32,577 nucleotides of DNA from the NCBI GenBank assembly GCA_964606735.1, contig CAZSHI010000026.1:1-32577 (forward strand), given 5' to 3'. How positions within the stretch are numbered: the first letter of the stretch is position 1; each line of letters opens with the position of its first letter. This DNA is from UBA5109 sp964606735 (GTDB lineage: Bacteria > Pseudomonadota > Gammaproteobacteria > Pseudomonadales > Pseudohongiellaceae). Below the pieces are notes generated by a model. That model did not search any database. It was not told the origin of the DNA and saw nothing but the letters and a program-made list of their open reading frames with translations. Position numbers and translations under genes: made by a program. Below are positions 1-7,586 of this stretch, piece by piece.

Positions 1-50
1 CGGCATAGGTTAATAGCCTATCGAGAGTTCGAATCTCTCCTCCTCCGCCA
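1..50 (+). tRNA. tRNA-Ser, 3' part only (5' half outside window)
   Basis: Only the 3' half is present. The T stem pairs GAGAG (23-27) with CTCTC (35-39) around the loop TTCGAAT (28-34). The 3' acceptor strand CTCCTCC (40-46) is followed by discriminator G47 and an encoded CCA (48-50). Upstream, ATAGG (5-9) pairs with CCTAT (17-21), which is the long variable arm of a class II tRNA. A long variable arm plus a G discriminator points to serine rather than leucine or tyrosine, whose discriminator is A. The anticodon lies outside the window, so the isoacceptor is unknown. A short T run follows at 51-55. Confidence 0.88.
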
Positions 51-72
51 TTTTTCCGCTTACAATGCGTAT

Positions 73-2286
73 TTACTGATTGCTGCTACTTTCGGCGAAA
101 GTGAAGACGTTGCCTCGCTGCAACTCGATCAGGTCAACCAGCACGTTGCCACTTTCACGCAGGTAAGGATCCAGATCCTCTTGCTCATCTTCGGCAACAT
201 CCTCTATACCCGGGGTATTGATTGCGACATCTTCCTCATCATCGGCGGTGCCATTCATTTCCTCAATACTGGCATAAGGCTCTTCACCCTTGGCAATGCG
301 TCGAGCATTCTCAATTCTAAGGCGCCAGGCATCATTTTCAGCACGCTCAGCCAGCAGAGTCTCACGGTTCAGGCTAACACTGTTATCAGCCCGGTTTTCC
401 AGAGCACGCTGTATCTGGGCATTGATGAAATTAAAGTCAGGATCTGTCTGCATACGCTCTTCATGACGATTAACCAGTGTCGGCAGGAAAGGCTGCAAAT
501 CGCCGAAGGGGCGGTAGAAGCTAGTCGTCTCGATGGTGTCCCAGGGCAGGGCACTGGGCAGAGCTTCTTCACCGATCTCCTCGGAAACATCATAGATGTC
601 CGGAAAATCAACATCAGGCAGAACACCTCGAAATTGTGTGCTTTCACCGGAAATTCGGTAGAACTTGGCGCGAGTGATTTTCAGTTGGCCTTCACCCAGG
701 GGGATTAACTCCTGGACGGTACCTTTGCCAAAAGTCTGACTACCCAGCACAAGACCACGCTGATAATCCTGAATGGCACCGGCAAAAATCTCTGTTGCTG
801 AAGCACTCAGCCGATTAACCAGAACAGCCAGTGGGCCATCATAGGCAAGACCAGGATCAGAATCGCCCTGTACGGTATTGCGCTGCTCGGCATCCATAAC
901 CTGTACGGTAGGACCTCGATCAATAAACAGACCCACCAGAGAATTGGCTTCAAGCAGGGAGCCGCCACCGTTGTTACGCAGGTCCATAACAACCGCATCA
1001 ACGTCCTGTGCCTTTAATTCTTCCAGCAGCCTACGAACATCACGGGTAGTACTACGATAATTCGGATCTCGATTCTGCAGGGCAGTGAAATCGATATAGA
1101 AGGTAGGCAACTCAATCACACCAATGCTAAAGGTTTCTCCATCACGCTCAATTTCAATGATGTCACTTTGCGCCGACTGATTTTCCAGCTGCACCGTATC
1201 ACGAGTGATGCTGACAATTTTCTGTTCAAAATCACTATCTGAATTACTGGGAATCACATTCAGCCTCACCACGGATCCTTTCTCACCGCGAATCAGCTGC
1301 ACCACATCGTCAACACGCCAGCCGATGACATCAACAAACTCACCATCACCTTGGGCAACGGCTGAAATACGGTCATTCGGTTGCAGTTCACCGGAGAGAT
1401 CCGCCGGTCCGCCGGTGACGATCTCCACCACCTTGGTGTACTCATCTTCAGTGGTCAGTACTGCACCGATGCCCTGCAACTGCAGGCTCATGTTCATATT
1501 GAAATTTTCAGCAGCCTGCGGCAGGTAATACTGTGTATGCGGATCAATCGCCATGGTGAGTGTATCCATGTAAAGCTGGAATACTTCACGCTGGTCATTT
1601 TTCAGCAGCTGGCTGAGCTGAGAGCGGTAGCGCTCACTCAAATCTTCCAGCACTTCAGCCTCACTGGTATCTTCATCTGCCAGGAGAGCACTCAAGACAT
1701 TGCTCTTGACCCGTTTGCGCCATAGGTCCTCAAGCTCTTCATGGTTGGCCGGCCAGGGCTCTTCAGAGCGGTCGATTACCATGCTTTCGTCAATCGTGAA
1801 ATCAAAAGGCATGTCATCTTCCTCAATGCGCTTGAGCGAATACACCATGCGTTCGATCACCCGTTGCTGATAACGGTTATACATGACAAAGCCAGCTTCG
1901 ACATCACCGGCACGTAACATGTCATCCAGCTCAAAACGGTATTGTTCAAATTCATCGATATCCGCCTGGGTGAAATAGATGCGTGAGCCGTCCAGATTTT
2001 CCAGATAACGATCCAGCAGCAGGCTGGAAAAATCATCATCCACACGCACCTCAGAATAGTGATTTCTAATCAGTTGGCTCAGAATGGAGCGCGTGATAGG
2101 AGTATATTCATCGACCGGCGTGATCTCCTGGTAAATGGTATCAACATCCAGCGGAATATTCTGAGCTAGGTATTGCGGCGCCTGCTGGGCAGAAAGAGGC
2201 AGGGATGCCAGAGCCGCAATCAGCAGGCCCAGCACGGTGCCAGTAAAAAGAATCTTTGGTAAAGAAATCACAGTCTTCATTGTCAT
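73..2286 (-). CDS. prc: Carboxy-terminal (tail-specific) protease Prc/Tsp
   Basis: Periplasmic S41-family serine protease that degrades proteins by their C-terminal tails; in other proteobacteria it processes PBP3 and controls peptidoglycan hydrolases. The 737-aa length fits the long Prc type. Residues 1-33 form a signal peptide ending near LPLSA. An N-terminal helical domain is followed by a PDZ domain (about 265-355) and the protease core. The catalytic dyad is visible: Ser496 in LSASATE and Lys521 in TFGKGTVQ, 25 residues apart as in E. coli (S452/K477). The NNGGGSL motif precedes them. The chosen ATG has AGGAAG just upstream, favouring it over a second ATG two codons later. The gene converges on the tRNA with 22 bases between them. 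The recombinase gene lies 107 bp upstream on the same strand, and I see no clear terminator between them. Confidence 0.96.
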   Translation of the reverse strand: MTMKTVISLPKILFTGTVLGLLIAALASLPLSAQQAPQYLAQNIPLDVDTIYQEITPVDEYTPITRSILSQLIRNHYSEVRVDDDFSSLLLDRYLENLDGSRIYFTQADIDEFEQYRFELDDMLRAGDVEAGFVMYNRYQQRVIERMVYSLKRIEEDDMPFDFTIDESMVIDRSEEPWPANHEELEDLWRKRVKSNVLSALLADEDTSEAEVLEDLSERYRSQLSQLLKNDQREVFQLYMDTLTMAIDPHTQYYLPQAAENFNMNMSLQLQGIGAVLTTEDEYTKVVEIVTGGPADLSGELQPNDRISAVAQGDGEFVDVIGWRVDDVVQLIRGEKGSVVRLNVIPSNSDSDFEQKIVSITRDTVQLENQSAQSDIIEIERDGETFSIGVIELPTFYIDFTALQNRDPNYRSTTRDVRRLLEELKAQDVDAVVMDLRNNGGGSLLEANSLVGLFIDRGPTVQVMDAEQRNTVQGDSDPGLAYDGPLAVLVNRLSASATEIFAGAIQDYQRGLVLGSQTFGKGTVQELIPLGEGQLKITRAKFYRISGESTQFRGVLPDVDFPDIYDVSEEIGEEALPSALPWDTIETTSFYRPFGDLQPFLPTLVNRHEERMQTDPDFNFINAQIQRALENRADNSVSLNRETLLAERAENDAWRLRIENARRIAKGEEPYASIEEMNGTADDEEDVAINTPGIEDVAEDEQEDLDPYLRESGNVLVDLIELQRGNVFTFAESSSNQ

Positions 2287-2393
2287 CTTGCTTCCTGGAT
2301 AACGCGGTTTTCTTGCAAATTGAAAACTAACTTAACTTATTTATGGGGAATTTTCATCGTTTTTCTAGGGCAAACCTTGTAAGGATTGTGAAC

Positions 2394-3608
2394 TTAATCG
2401 GGTTTTATTCTTTTTTTGCGCGCCGAGGCATGGCGGGCGCTCAGCTCGACATCTATATAGCGATCAGTAATCGCACTACTGCCATGTCCAGCATCATCAC
2501 GCACGTGTTCACGGGGACGGTGTTTGACATCTTCTGAAATGCCGGTATGCCGCAGCCAGTGGACCGTCGCAGCAGATAGCTGCGTTGCCTCTTCACTGAA
2601 GCCATCCTTGAGCATCTTGCTTTGTGCCCGGTCAAAACAGTTTTGCACAATGCCGCGTATTTGCCGGGTGCTGGTAATGCCACCCTGGCCACGGGTTTTA
2701 TGAACCAGCGGCGTAGCTTCACCTGGTGCTGGCAGGGGGCTTAGATTGCGCGACTCACGATAGCGCTTCAAAGCAAGCATCATGGCATCACTGACAGATA
2801 TCTGACGTTCCTTGTTACCTTTGCCAACAGTGCGAAACCACCAGCTGCCTTCAAGATCACGCTCAAAGTCACCCATAGTGGGCTGCCAGCGCTCAGTTTC
2901 CACCAGCTCAGATACCCTCAGGTACATGGCAAACAGGGCCTGCATAATGAATAGGGTACGCTCATGCTGCTCTGGCTCAGCATTGGCCAGGCTTTCTGCT
3001 GCCTCCAGCACATAGGACCACTGCAACTCTGATAAGCGACGAATCGGTTTCTGATGCTGGGTTTTACGCAGAAACTTGCTCTTTTGGCGAATCTGGGCTA
3101 CCGGATTCATCTCAACATACTCTTCCTGGATCAGATAGTTATAGAAACTGCTCAAGACCGCGAAGATGGATTGCGTGGCACTTTGTGAAAGGGAGTAGGG
3201 CTGCCCAGGTTTGTGCAATACATAAGGCCGCCATTGCGGGTTCACCTGTCGCTCCCCCTGTTTATCCAGAAAACGGGCGACATTGCGGTCGCCAATCCAG
3301 GCTTTGGGTGGCTTATGCGCGAATTCCACATAGGATTCAATATCCTCACGGCGGACATCGCGCAGTGATTTAGCGGCTATCAGCCAGCTCCAGTGGAGGA
3401 AATGCTCAATTTCACGGCGATATGTGGAAAAAGTGTCTGGAGAGCCACGATAGGAATAGAGAAACTCACTGGCATGCTGGTAATCCTCGATGGCATGCGC
3501 GGGTTCATTTTGCAGCAGGTGTTTTACTGATCGGACCGGATGCCGGTAGGGATTGTGCATCTCATTGAGGGTGTCGAAAAAGGGCAGAGGGCTTTTGCTA
3601 GTTGACAT
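2394..3608 (-). CDS. Tyrosine recombinase / phage-integrase family protein
   Basis: A 404-aa site-specific recombinase. The N-terminal part (about 35-165) resembles a SAM-like core DNA-binding domain, and the catalytic domain runs from about 190 to 395. The full active set is visible: Arg231 in YLRVSEL, a Lys in GKGNKER (263 or 266), His350 and Arg353 in HWLRHTG, His375 in GHGSS and nucleophile Tyr384 in DRYIDVE, so it is probably active. It is longer than XerC/XerD (about 300 aa), and I see no feature that makes it an integron integrase. No other phage or plasmid gene is adjacent. A 17-bp site starts 80 bp upstream of the start codon and recurs 852 bp further out, which may be its target. 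There is no good Shine-Dalgarno before the ATG. The substrate and role are unknown. Confidence 0.9.
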   Translation of the reverse strand: MSTSKSPLPFFDTLNEMHNPYRHPVRSVKHLLQNEPAHAIEDYQHASEFLYSYRGSPDTFSTYRREIEHFLHWSWLIAAKSLRDVRREDIESYVEFAHKPPKAWIGDRNVARFLDKQGERQVNPQWRPYVLHKPGQPYSLSQSATQSIFAVLSSFYNYLIQEEYVEMNPVAQIRQKSKFLRKTQHQKPIRRLSELQWSYVLEAAESLANAEPEQHERTLFIMQALFAMYLRVSELVETERWQPTMGDFERDLEGSWWFRTVGKGNKERQISVSDAMMLALKRYRESRNLSPLPAPGEATPLVHKTRGQGGITSTRQIRGIVQNCFDRAQSKMLKDGFSEEATQLSAATVHWLRHTGISEDVKHRPREHVRDDAGHGSSAITDRYIDVELSARHASARKKRIKPD

Positions 3609-3682
3609 TAACTATTAATTTTAACTTATTGATATTTAATAATATTTAGAAATATACCTTGAAGTTTTCTAGTCAGCCTACC

Positions 3683-3704
3683 ATTGTACTATTTCCGGTA
3701 ATAA
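3683..3704. repeat. Copy 1 of a 17-bp direct repeat, candidate recombinase site
   Basis: ACTATTTCCGGTAATAA (3688-3704) recurs exactly at 4540-4556. With five upstream bases added, the match is 20 of 22. This copy has no inverted partner. It sits 80 bp upstream of the recombinase start, where an attachment or autoregulatory site would be expected. The role is inferred from position only. Confidence 0.6.
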
Positions 3705-3801
3705 TGTCGCATATTTTTCACCCAGTCTCATCCAGAATTAACCTCATTGCATAAAATTTCAGCTGCCATGATAGCTGGTACAGGCTCCCATAGTTACTCA
3801 A

Positions 3802-3960
3802 ATGAACATGCACAAACTTCATCTTACAGTCAGTCTGCTGCTAGCGCTGTGCTGCTGGCGAGTACCTGCTGCAGCTAGATGATTTTTCGAACGCTTTAGT
3901 GAGCCACCTGTCAACAATATCAACGTATCCAGTCCGATTTTCAGCCAACAATCGGCATAG
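3802..3960 (+). pseudogene. Possible decayed gene for a small exported protein
   Basis: An ATG at 3802 opens a 26-codon reading frame (to TGA at 3880-3882) that looks like a complete signal peptide: MNMHKLHLTVSLLLALCCW, then a small-residue region ending PAAAR. After the TGA the same frame continues for 25 sense codons with ordinary protein-like composition (FFERFSEPPVNNINVSSP...) to a TAG at 3958. Both observations fit a secreted-protein gene broken by stop codons, or a very short exported peptide. There is no strong Shine-Dalgarno. I recognise no family. It lies inside the segment bounded by the two repeat copies. Confidence 0.25.
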
Positions 3961-4093
3961 GGCTGTAGCACCGTTCTGACACGATTGTGCAAAATCATAG
4001 GAAAGTCTGTGAAAGATAGGGCCCCTTGCTTGTATCCACACTGTATAAAAGATAAAAAGTTCATACTGTTTACGCACTTGGACACTTCCCTCA

Positions 4094-4372
4094 TTGGACG
4101 CATTGATTAAAACCAAAGAGCTCATTCGCGAAATTGCTGATGCGGATCAGGAGACACTTCACCGGCTAATTATTCAATTTGAAGACCAGGTTCTTCTGCA
4201 CAAGCTCATGCTTGAACTCGCCAAGGCCAAACAGGAAAACAGCAAGGAATACTTCGATTACCTTGTTGACCACTACTTTAAAAGAAAATTTCCCCAAAAG
4301 CTCTCTGTAAAGGATATTGATTTCATTAATAACCAAGAAGACCTTCCTACCAAGCTAGTCGAAAATGCCTGA
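4094..4372 (+). CDS. Small hypothetical protein, 92 aa
   Basis: I do not recognise this protein. It is strongly charged and predicted largely helical, with no cysteine, membrane segment or signal peptide (for example RLIIQFEDQVLLHKL, then a lysine-rich C-terminal half with YFKRKFPQKL). The frame opens after a stop at 4046. The first usable start is TTG at 4094, with another TTG at 4100, and neither has a convincing ribosome-binding site, so the start is uncertain. It is the only intact open frame of any length between the two repeat copies at 3688 and 4540. If those are recombination sites, this would be the cargo gene. Overlapping minus-strand frames there look like shadows. Amino-acid use is protein-like, but whether it is expressed is open. 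Confidence 0.5.
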   Translation: MDALIKTKELIREIADADQETLHRLIIQFEDQVLLHKLMLELAKAKQENSKEYFDYLVDHYFKRKFPQKLSVKDIDFINNQEDLPTKLVENA

Positions 4373-4538
4373 TCCAGGCAATTTTTCCAGTTCCCACGCC
4401 TGTTTATTTTCCAAGCTCCAATTCACCTGATCAAACAACTGCCAATATAGTTAAATAGATTCATTTTTTTTATTTTTCAGTTTACAAAAATAACCGAGGG
4501 CGTAAGCACAGCAAAGCTTGGCGGTTTTACGTATATTC

Positions 4539-4574
4539 CACTATTTCCGGTAATAAAGATTACCGGAAATAGTG
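4539..4574. repeat. Perfect palindrome with 16-bp arms, contains copy 2 of the 17-bp repeat
   Basis: CACTATTTCCGGTAAT (4539-4554) and ATTACCGGAAATAGTG (4559-4574) are exact reverse complements around the 4-base loop AAAG. Positions 4540-4556 repeat 3688-3704 exactly. No T tract follows on either strand, so it does not look like an intrinsic terminator. Paired inverted arms around a short centre are what a tyrosine recombinase core site or a dimeric repressor operator looks like. The arms are perfect, which is unusual for neutral intergenic DNA. Confidence 0.75.
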
Positions 4575-4642
4575 TGTTGACTATAATATGCCCTTTTGAA
4601 TCAATAAGTTATTAAAGAAAATTACTATTTAGTGCTGGATAG

Positions 4643-5650
4643 TTAAATCTCGACCCCTATCTTACCGAAATGACTGCCTGATTCTTCATAACGGAAAGCA
4701 TCAGCCAGATCCGCCAACGTAAAGCTCCTGTCGATTACCGGTTTAACACCTGTGGCGTTAATTCCCCTGACCATGTCCTGCTGCTGACGGCGGCTACCGA
4801 CAATCATGCCTTGCAACTTCATTTGCTTGCGCATGAAGGTCGCTGTAGGAATATCTCCAGTTATGCCTGTCAGCACGCCCATTAGGTGGATATGGCCCCC
4901 AATGCGGCCAGCTGTTATGGATTGTGGCAAGGTTGCCGGGCCGCCAACTTCGATAATGTGATCAACCCCCAGGCCGTCAGTCCAGTCCAGCACAGTTTGC
5001 CCCCATTCGGTATTTTGCCGATAATTGAGCGTCTGCTCTGCTCCAAGCTTTTGTAATCGTTGAATTTTTTCATCTGAAGAGGAGGTGGCGAACACCCGTG
5101 CTCCCATGGCTCTGGCAAAGAGCAGGGAGAATATGGAAACACCGCCGGTACCCAGAATTAACACGGTATCACCGGCCTTGAGCTTGCCATGGACGACAAG
5201 AGAGCGCCAGGCCGTCAGGCCTGCAGTGGTCAGAGAGGCCGCTTCTACTGAGGTATAGCCTTCTGGCGCCAAAGTAAACCAGCTTGCTGGTTTAGTCACC
5301 ATTTCACAGGCATAACCATCGATACCATCTCCCGGGGTTCTGGCAAAATCGGCTACGGTAGGCGGCCCATCCTGCCAATCAGGAAAAAAACACGACACGA
5401 CATGATCGCCTACCTTGAATTCGGTAACGCCCTCTCCCACGGCAGTTATCACGCCAGCACCATCCGATAGAGGAATTCGCCCATCTGCAGGCTTCATGAT
5501 TCCTTTAACCACGCTGTAATCGTGGTAATTGAGCGAGCTGCCCTGGATTCTTACCTGGATTTCGCCCGCTTTGGGTTCTGGCGCTTCATCAAGGTCTGTA
5601 TAGTACAGGTTTTCCAATCCAGCGGGCTGTTTTATCTTAATACCTTTCAT
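4643..5650 (-). CDS. NAD(P)-dependent MDR-family alcohol dehydrogenase / quinone oxidoreductase-like
   Basis: A 335-aa medium-chain dehydrogenase/reductase. The N-terminal GroES-like domain (about 25-125) carries the family signature GDHVVSCF, and the Rossmann domain has the glycine motif GTGGVS (167-172). The structural-zinc cysteine cluster of classical alcohol dehydrogenases is absent, so it belongs with the zinc-independent or reductase-like MDR branch. The substrate cannot be told from sequence. Its ATG is preceded by AAAGGATAATTA, a good ribosome-binding site. It lies 35 bp downstream of gor on the same strand and is probably cotranscribed with it, which would fit a role in detoxifying electrophiles or carbonyls. 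That link is inference. Confidence 0.88.
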   Translation of the reverse strand: MKGIKIKQPAGLENLYYTDLDEAPEPKAGEIQVRIQGSSLNYHDYSVVKGIMKPADGRIPLSDGAGVITAVGEGVTEFKVGDHVVSCFFPDWQDGPPTVADFARTPGDGIDGYACEMVTKPASWFTLAPEGYTSVEAASLTTAGLTAWRSLVVHGKLKAGDTVLILGTGGVSIFSLLFARAMGARVFATSSSDEKIQRLQKLGAEQTLNYRQNTEWGQTVLDWTDGLGVDHIIEVGGPATLPQSITAGRIGGHIHLMGVLTGITGDIPTATFMRKQMKLQGMIVGSRRQQQDMVRGINATGVKPVIDRSFTLADLADAFRYEESGSHFGKIGVEI

Positions 5651-5685
5651 TAATTATCCTTTGTAACATATTGTTTATAAATTAT

Positions 5686-7029
5686 TTATCTTTTTTCTCT
5701 CATGGTGACAAATTCTTCAGCAGCGGTCGGATGTATACCAATGGTCTGATCCAGTTGAGCCTTGGTAAGTCCGCATTTCATGGCGGCAGCAAAGCCCTGT
5801 ATGATTTCTCCAGCCTCACTACCCATCATGTGCATGCCCAGCACGCGGTCTGAACCCTTTTCAACAATGATTTTCATGTAAGTCCGCTCATGGCGGCCAC
5901 TCAAGGTGTGCTTCAGGTGCCTGAAATCACTTTCATAGACATCATATTCAAAGCCGGAATCGATCGCGGCATCCTCACTTAAACCCACCGTCGCCAGATT
6001 CGGGTGACTGAATACGGCTGTGGCAATATTGCTGTAGTCCATTTCACTGTCGGCCTCCAAAAACAGTCGTTTGGCTAGCACCATACCCTCTGCTAGCGCC
6101 ACGGGTGTCAGGGCCAAACGCCCTACCACATCCCCCAGAGCATAAATTGAGGGTTCACCTGTCTGAAAATGCTCATCCACCTCAACATTTCCTTTCTTAT
6201 CAAGCTGGACCCGGGTATTTCCCAGACCCAGGCCTTCTGTGCGGGCTTTACGTCCCGTCGCATAAAGCACACAGTCGTATGATTCTTTAGCACCATCACG
6301 GTAGCTGACTACTCGCTTACCCTGCGAGTCCTGCTGAATGGAAACAATGTCAGCATTCAAGCGCAGGGAGACATGTTTGGCCAGTTCATCAGTGAATTTC
6401 TGCCGTAAATCACGGTCAAAATTTCCCAGCGGCAAGCTGCCCCGGTAAGACAAGGTGGTTTGTGAACCCAGGCCGGCAAAAATACCAGCAAATTCAACAG
6501 CAATATAGCCGCCTCCGACAATCAGAATGGATCCCGGCATTTCATCAAGATCGAAAATCTCGTTGGATGTCAGTACCAGATCACGCCCTGGAATATCTGG
6601 CACAAAGGGCCATCCACCAGTTGCCAGTAGTATACGCTCAGCCAGATAAGCCTTTCCATCCACCACTACTGTATTGGCGTCCTGCAGACTGGCATGGCCG
6701 GACAGTATCTCTACCCCTGCCGAACTCAGAATATTATTGTAGATGTCGTTTAGTCGACTTATTTCAATCTGCTTGTTATCTCGCAGTATTGACCAGTCAA
6801 AACTCGGGCTCAGTCCACTCCAGCCATAGGCTTTGCTGTCTTCGAAATCATAATGAAAATGGCTGGCAAAGCTGTAAAGCTTCTTGGGGATACAGCCGAC
6901 ATTGACACAGGTTCCGCCCAGGTATTTATCCTCGACTATAGCTACTTTCGCGCCGTAAGAAGCCGCCATTCGGGCCGTTCGAACGCCGCCTGAACCGGCA
7001 CCGATCACAAACAGGTCAAATTTCTGCAT
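5686..7029 (-). CDS. gor: Glutathione-disulfide reductase
   Basis: Cytoplasmic flavoenzyme that reduces glutathione disulfide with NADPH. The 447-aa protein has the FAD-binding GAGSGG motif (10-15), the redox-active pair Cys41/Cys46 in GGTCVNVGCIPKK, an NADPH-domain motif GGGYIAVEF (172-180) and the C-terminal HPTAAEE with His433/Glu438, which completes the active site across the dimer. In E. coli the NADPH 2'-phosphate is held by Arg198 and Arg204. Here the first is present (Arg196) but the second position is Gly202. The start has GGAA seven bases upstream. The gene leads a probable two-gene unit with the MDR oxidoreductase and is divergent from an Arc-like regulator gene, with a 144-bp shared promoter region. 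Confidence 0.95.
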   Translation of the reverse strand: MQKFDLFVIGAGSGGVRTARMAASYGAKVAIVEDKYLGGTCVNVGCIPKKLYSFASHFHYDFEDSKAYGWSGLSPSFDWSILRDNKQIEISRLNDIYNNILSSAGVEILSGHASLQDANTVVVDGKAYLAERILLATGGWPFVPDIPGRDLVLTSNEIFDLDEMPGSILIVGGGYIAVEFAGIFAGLGSQTTLSYRGSLPLGNFDRDLRQKFTDELAKHVSLRLNADIVSIQQDSQGKRVVSYRDGAKESYDCVLYATGRKARTEGLGLGNTRVQLDKKGNVEVDEHFQTGEPSIYALGDVVGRLALTPVALAEGMVLAKRLFLEADSEMDYSNIATAVFSHPNLATVGLSEDAAIDSGFEYDVYESDFRHLKHTLSGRHERTYMKIIVEKGSDRVLGMHMMGSEAGEIIQGFAAAMKCGLTKAQLDQTIGIHPTAAEEFVTMREKR

Positions 7030-7173
7030 TGGAATTCCAGTTAACTGATGGGAGAATACTTAAAATCTGACTAATTTTACAAAAAACATACCTACTTTTG
7101 TTGCAAAACGTTATTATTAGTCGGGATTATTAAGTGATAGCTCAATAATTTGAATGAATTCAGGAGAGACTTC

Positions 7174-7512
7174 GTGAGCGACTCTACTAAAAGCGGCCTT
7201 GCTCTGGTTGAGAAATTCGTCATCCGTTTACCCAAAGGCTTGCGTGAACAGATCAAGACTTTATCTGAAAACAACCGCCGGTCCATGAATTCTGAAATCA
7301 TCATGGTTTTGGAAAAGCATATCAAGCAGAGCCTGCCACTGGAGGATATGCAAGAGTTTTCAGGCAATAACTTTATCAGGGAAACCCAGAATCTGCAGAG
7401 CGCCGACTCTCAGCAGAATAGGGATATGCAGGCAAGTAGCGATGTACTGCAGAAACGTCTGGATGCCTTGCCCCCTGAGAAGAAAGAAGCCTTGCTGGAA
7501 CTGCTGGGTTAA
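7174..7512 (+). CDS. Arc-family ribbon-helix-helix DNA-binding protein
   Basis: A small transcription regulator, 112 aa. Residues 13-50 fit the Arc/MetJ ribbon-helix-helix fold: a beta strand VEKFVIRLP that would enter the major groove as a dimer, then two helices with the characteristic NRRSMNSEI turn, which in Arc reads NGRSVNSEI. The C-terminal half is polar, ending in LPPEKKEALLELLG, and may mediate oligomerisation. I chose GTG at 7174 because AGGAGA lies six bases upstream of it. An upstream TTG at 7150 would add eight residues but has no such site. It is divergent from gor and upstream of ggt, so control of either is possible. No toxin gene is beside it, so an antitoxin role is not supported. 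Confidence 0.85.
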   Translation: MSDSTKSGLALVEKFVIRLPKGLREQIKTLSENNRRSMNSEIIMVLEKHIKQSLPLEDMQEFSGNNFIRETQNLQSADSQQNRDMQASSDVLQKRLDALPPEKKEALLELLG

Positions 7513-7586
7513 CCCCCATCCTGCAAACCAAACAAGCTAGGGCCTGAATCTACCCTGCATTTAGCAGCTATTGCATTACCTAGGCA

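Noticed and set aside
1..50. tRNA-Ser 3' end as an attachment site for the nearby tyrosine recombinase.
   Set aside because: No second copy of the tRNA 3' sequence is visible in the window, and the housekeeping prc gene lies between them.
3819..4125. Two overlapping minus-strand frames of 94 codons opposite the small gene and the micro-frame.
   Set aside because: They overlap each other in different frames, have no ribosome-binding site and look like chance frames in a low-information region.
4539..4574. Palindrome as an intrinsic terminator of the MDR gene or of the small gene.
   Set aside because: No T tract follows on either strand and the loop is only four bases; the sequence is also repeated at 3688 as a single arm.
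2394..4574. Integron with attC cassettes.
   Set aside because: No RYYYAAC/GTTRRRY site pairs were found, and the recombinase shows nothing specific to IntI.
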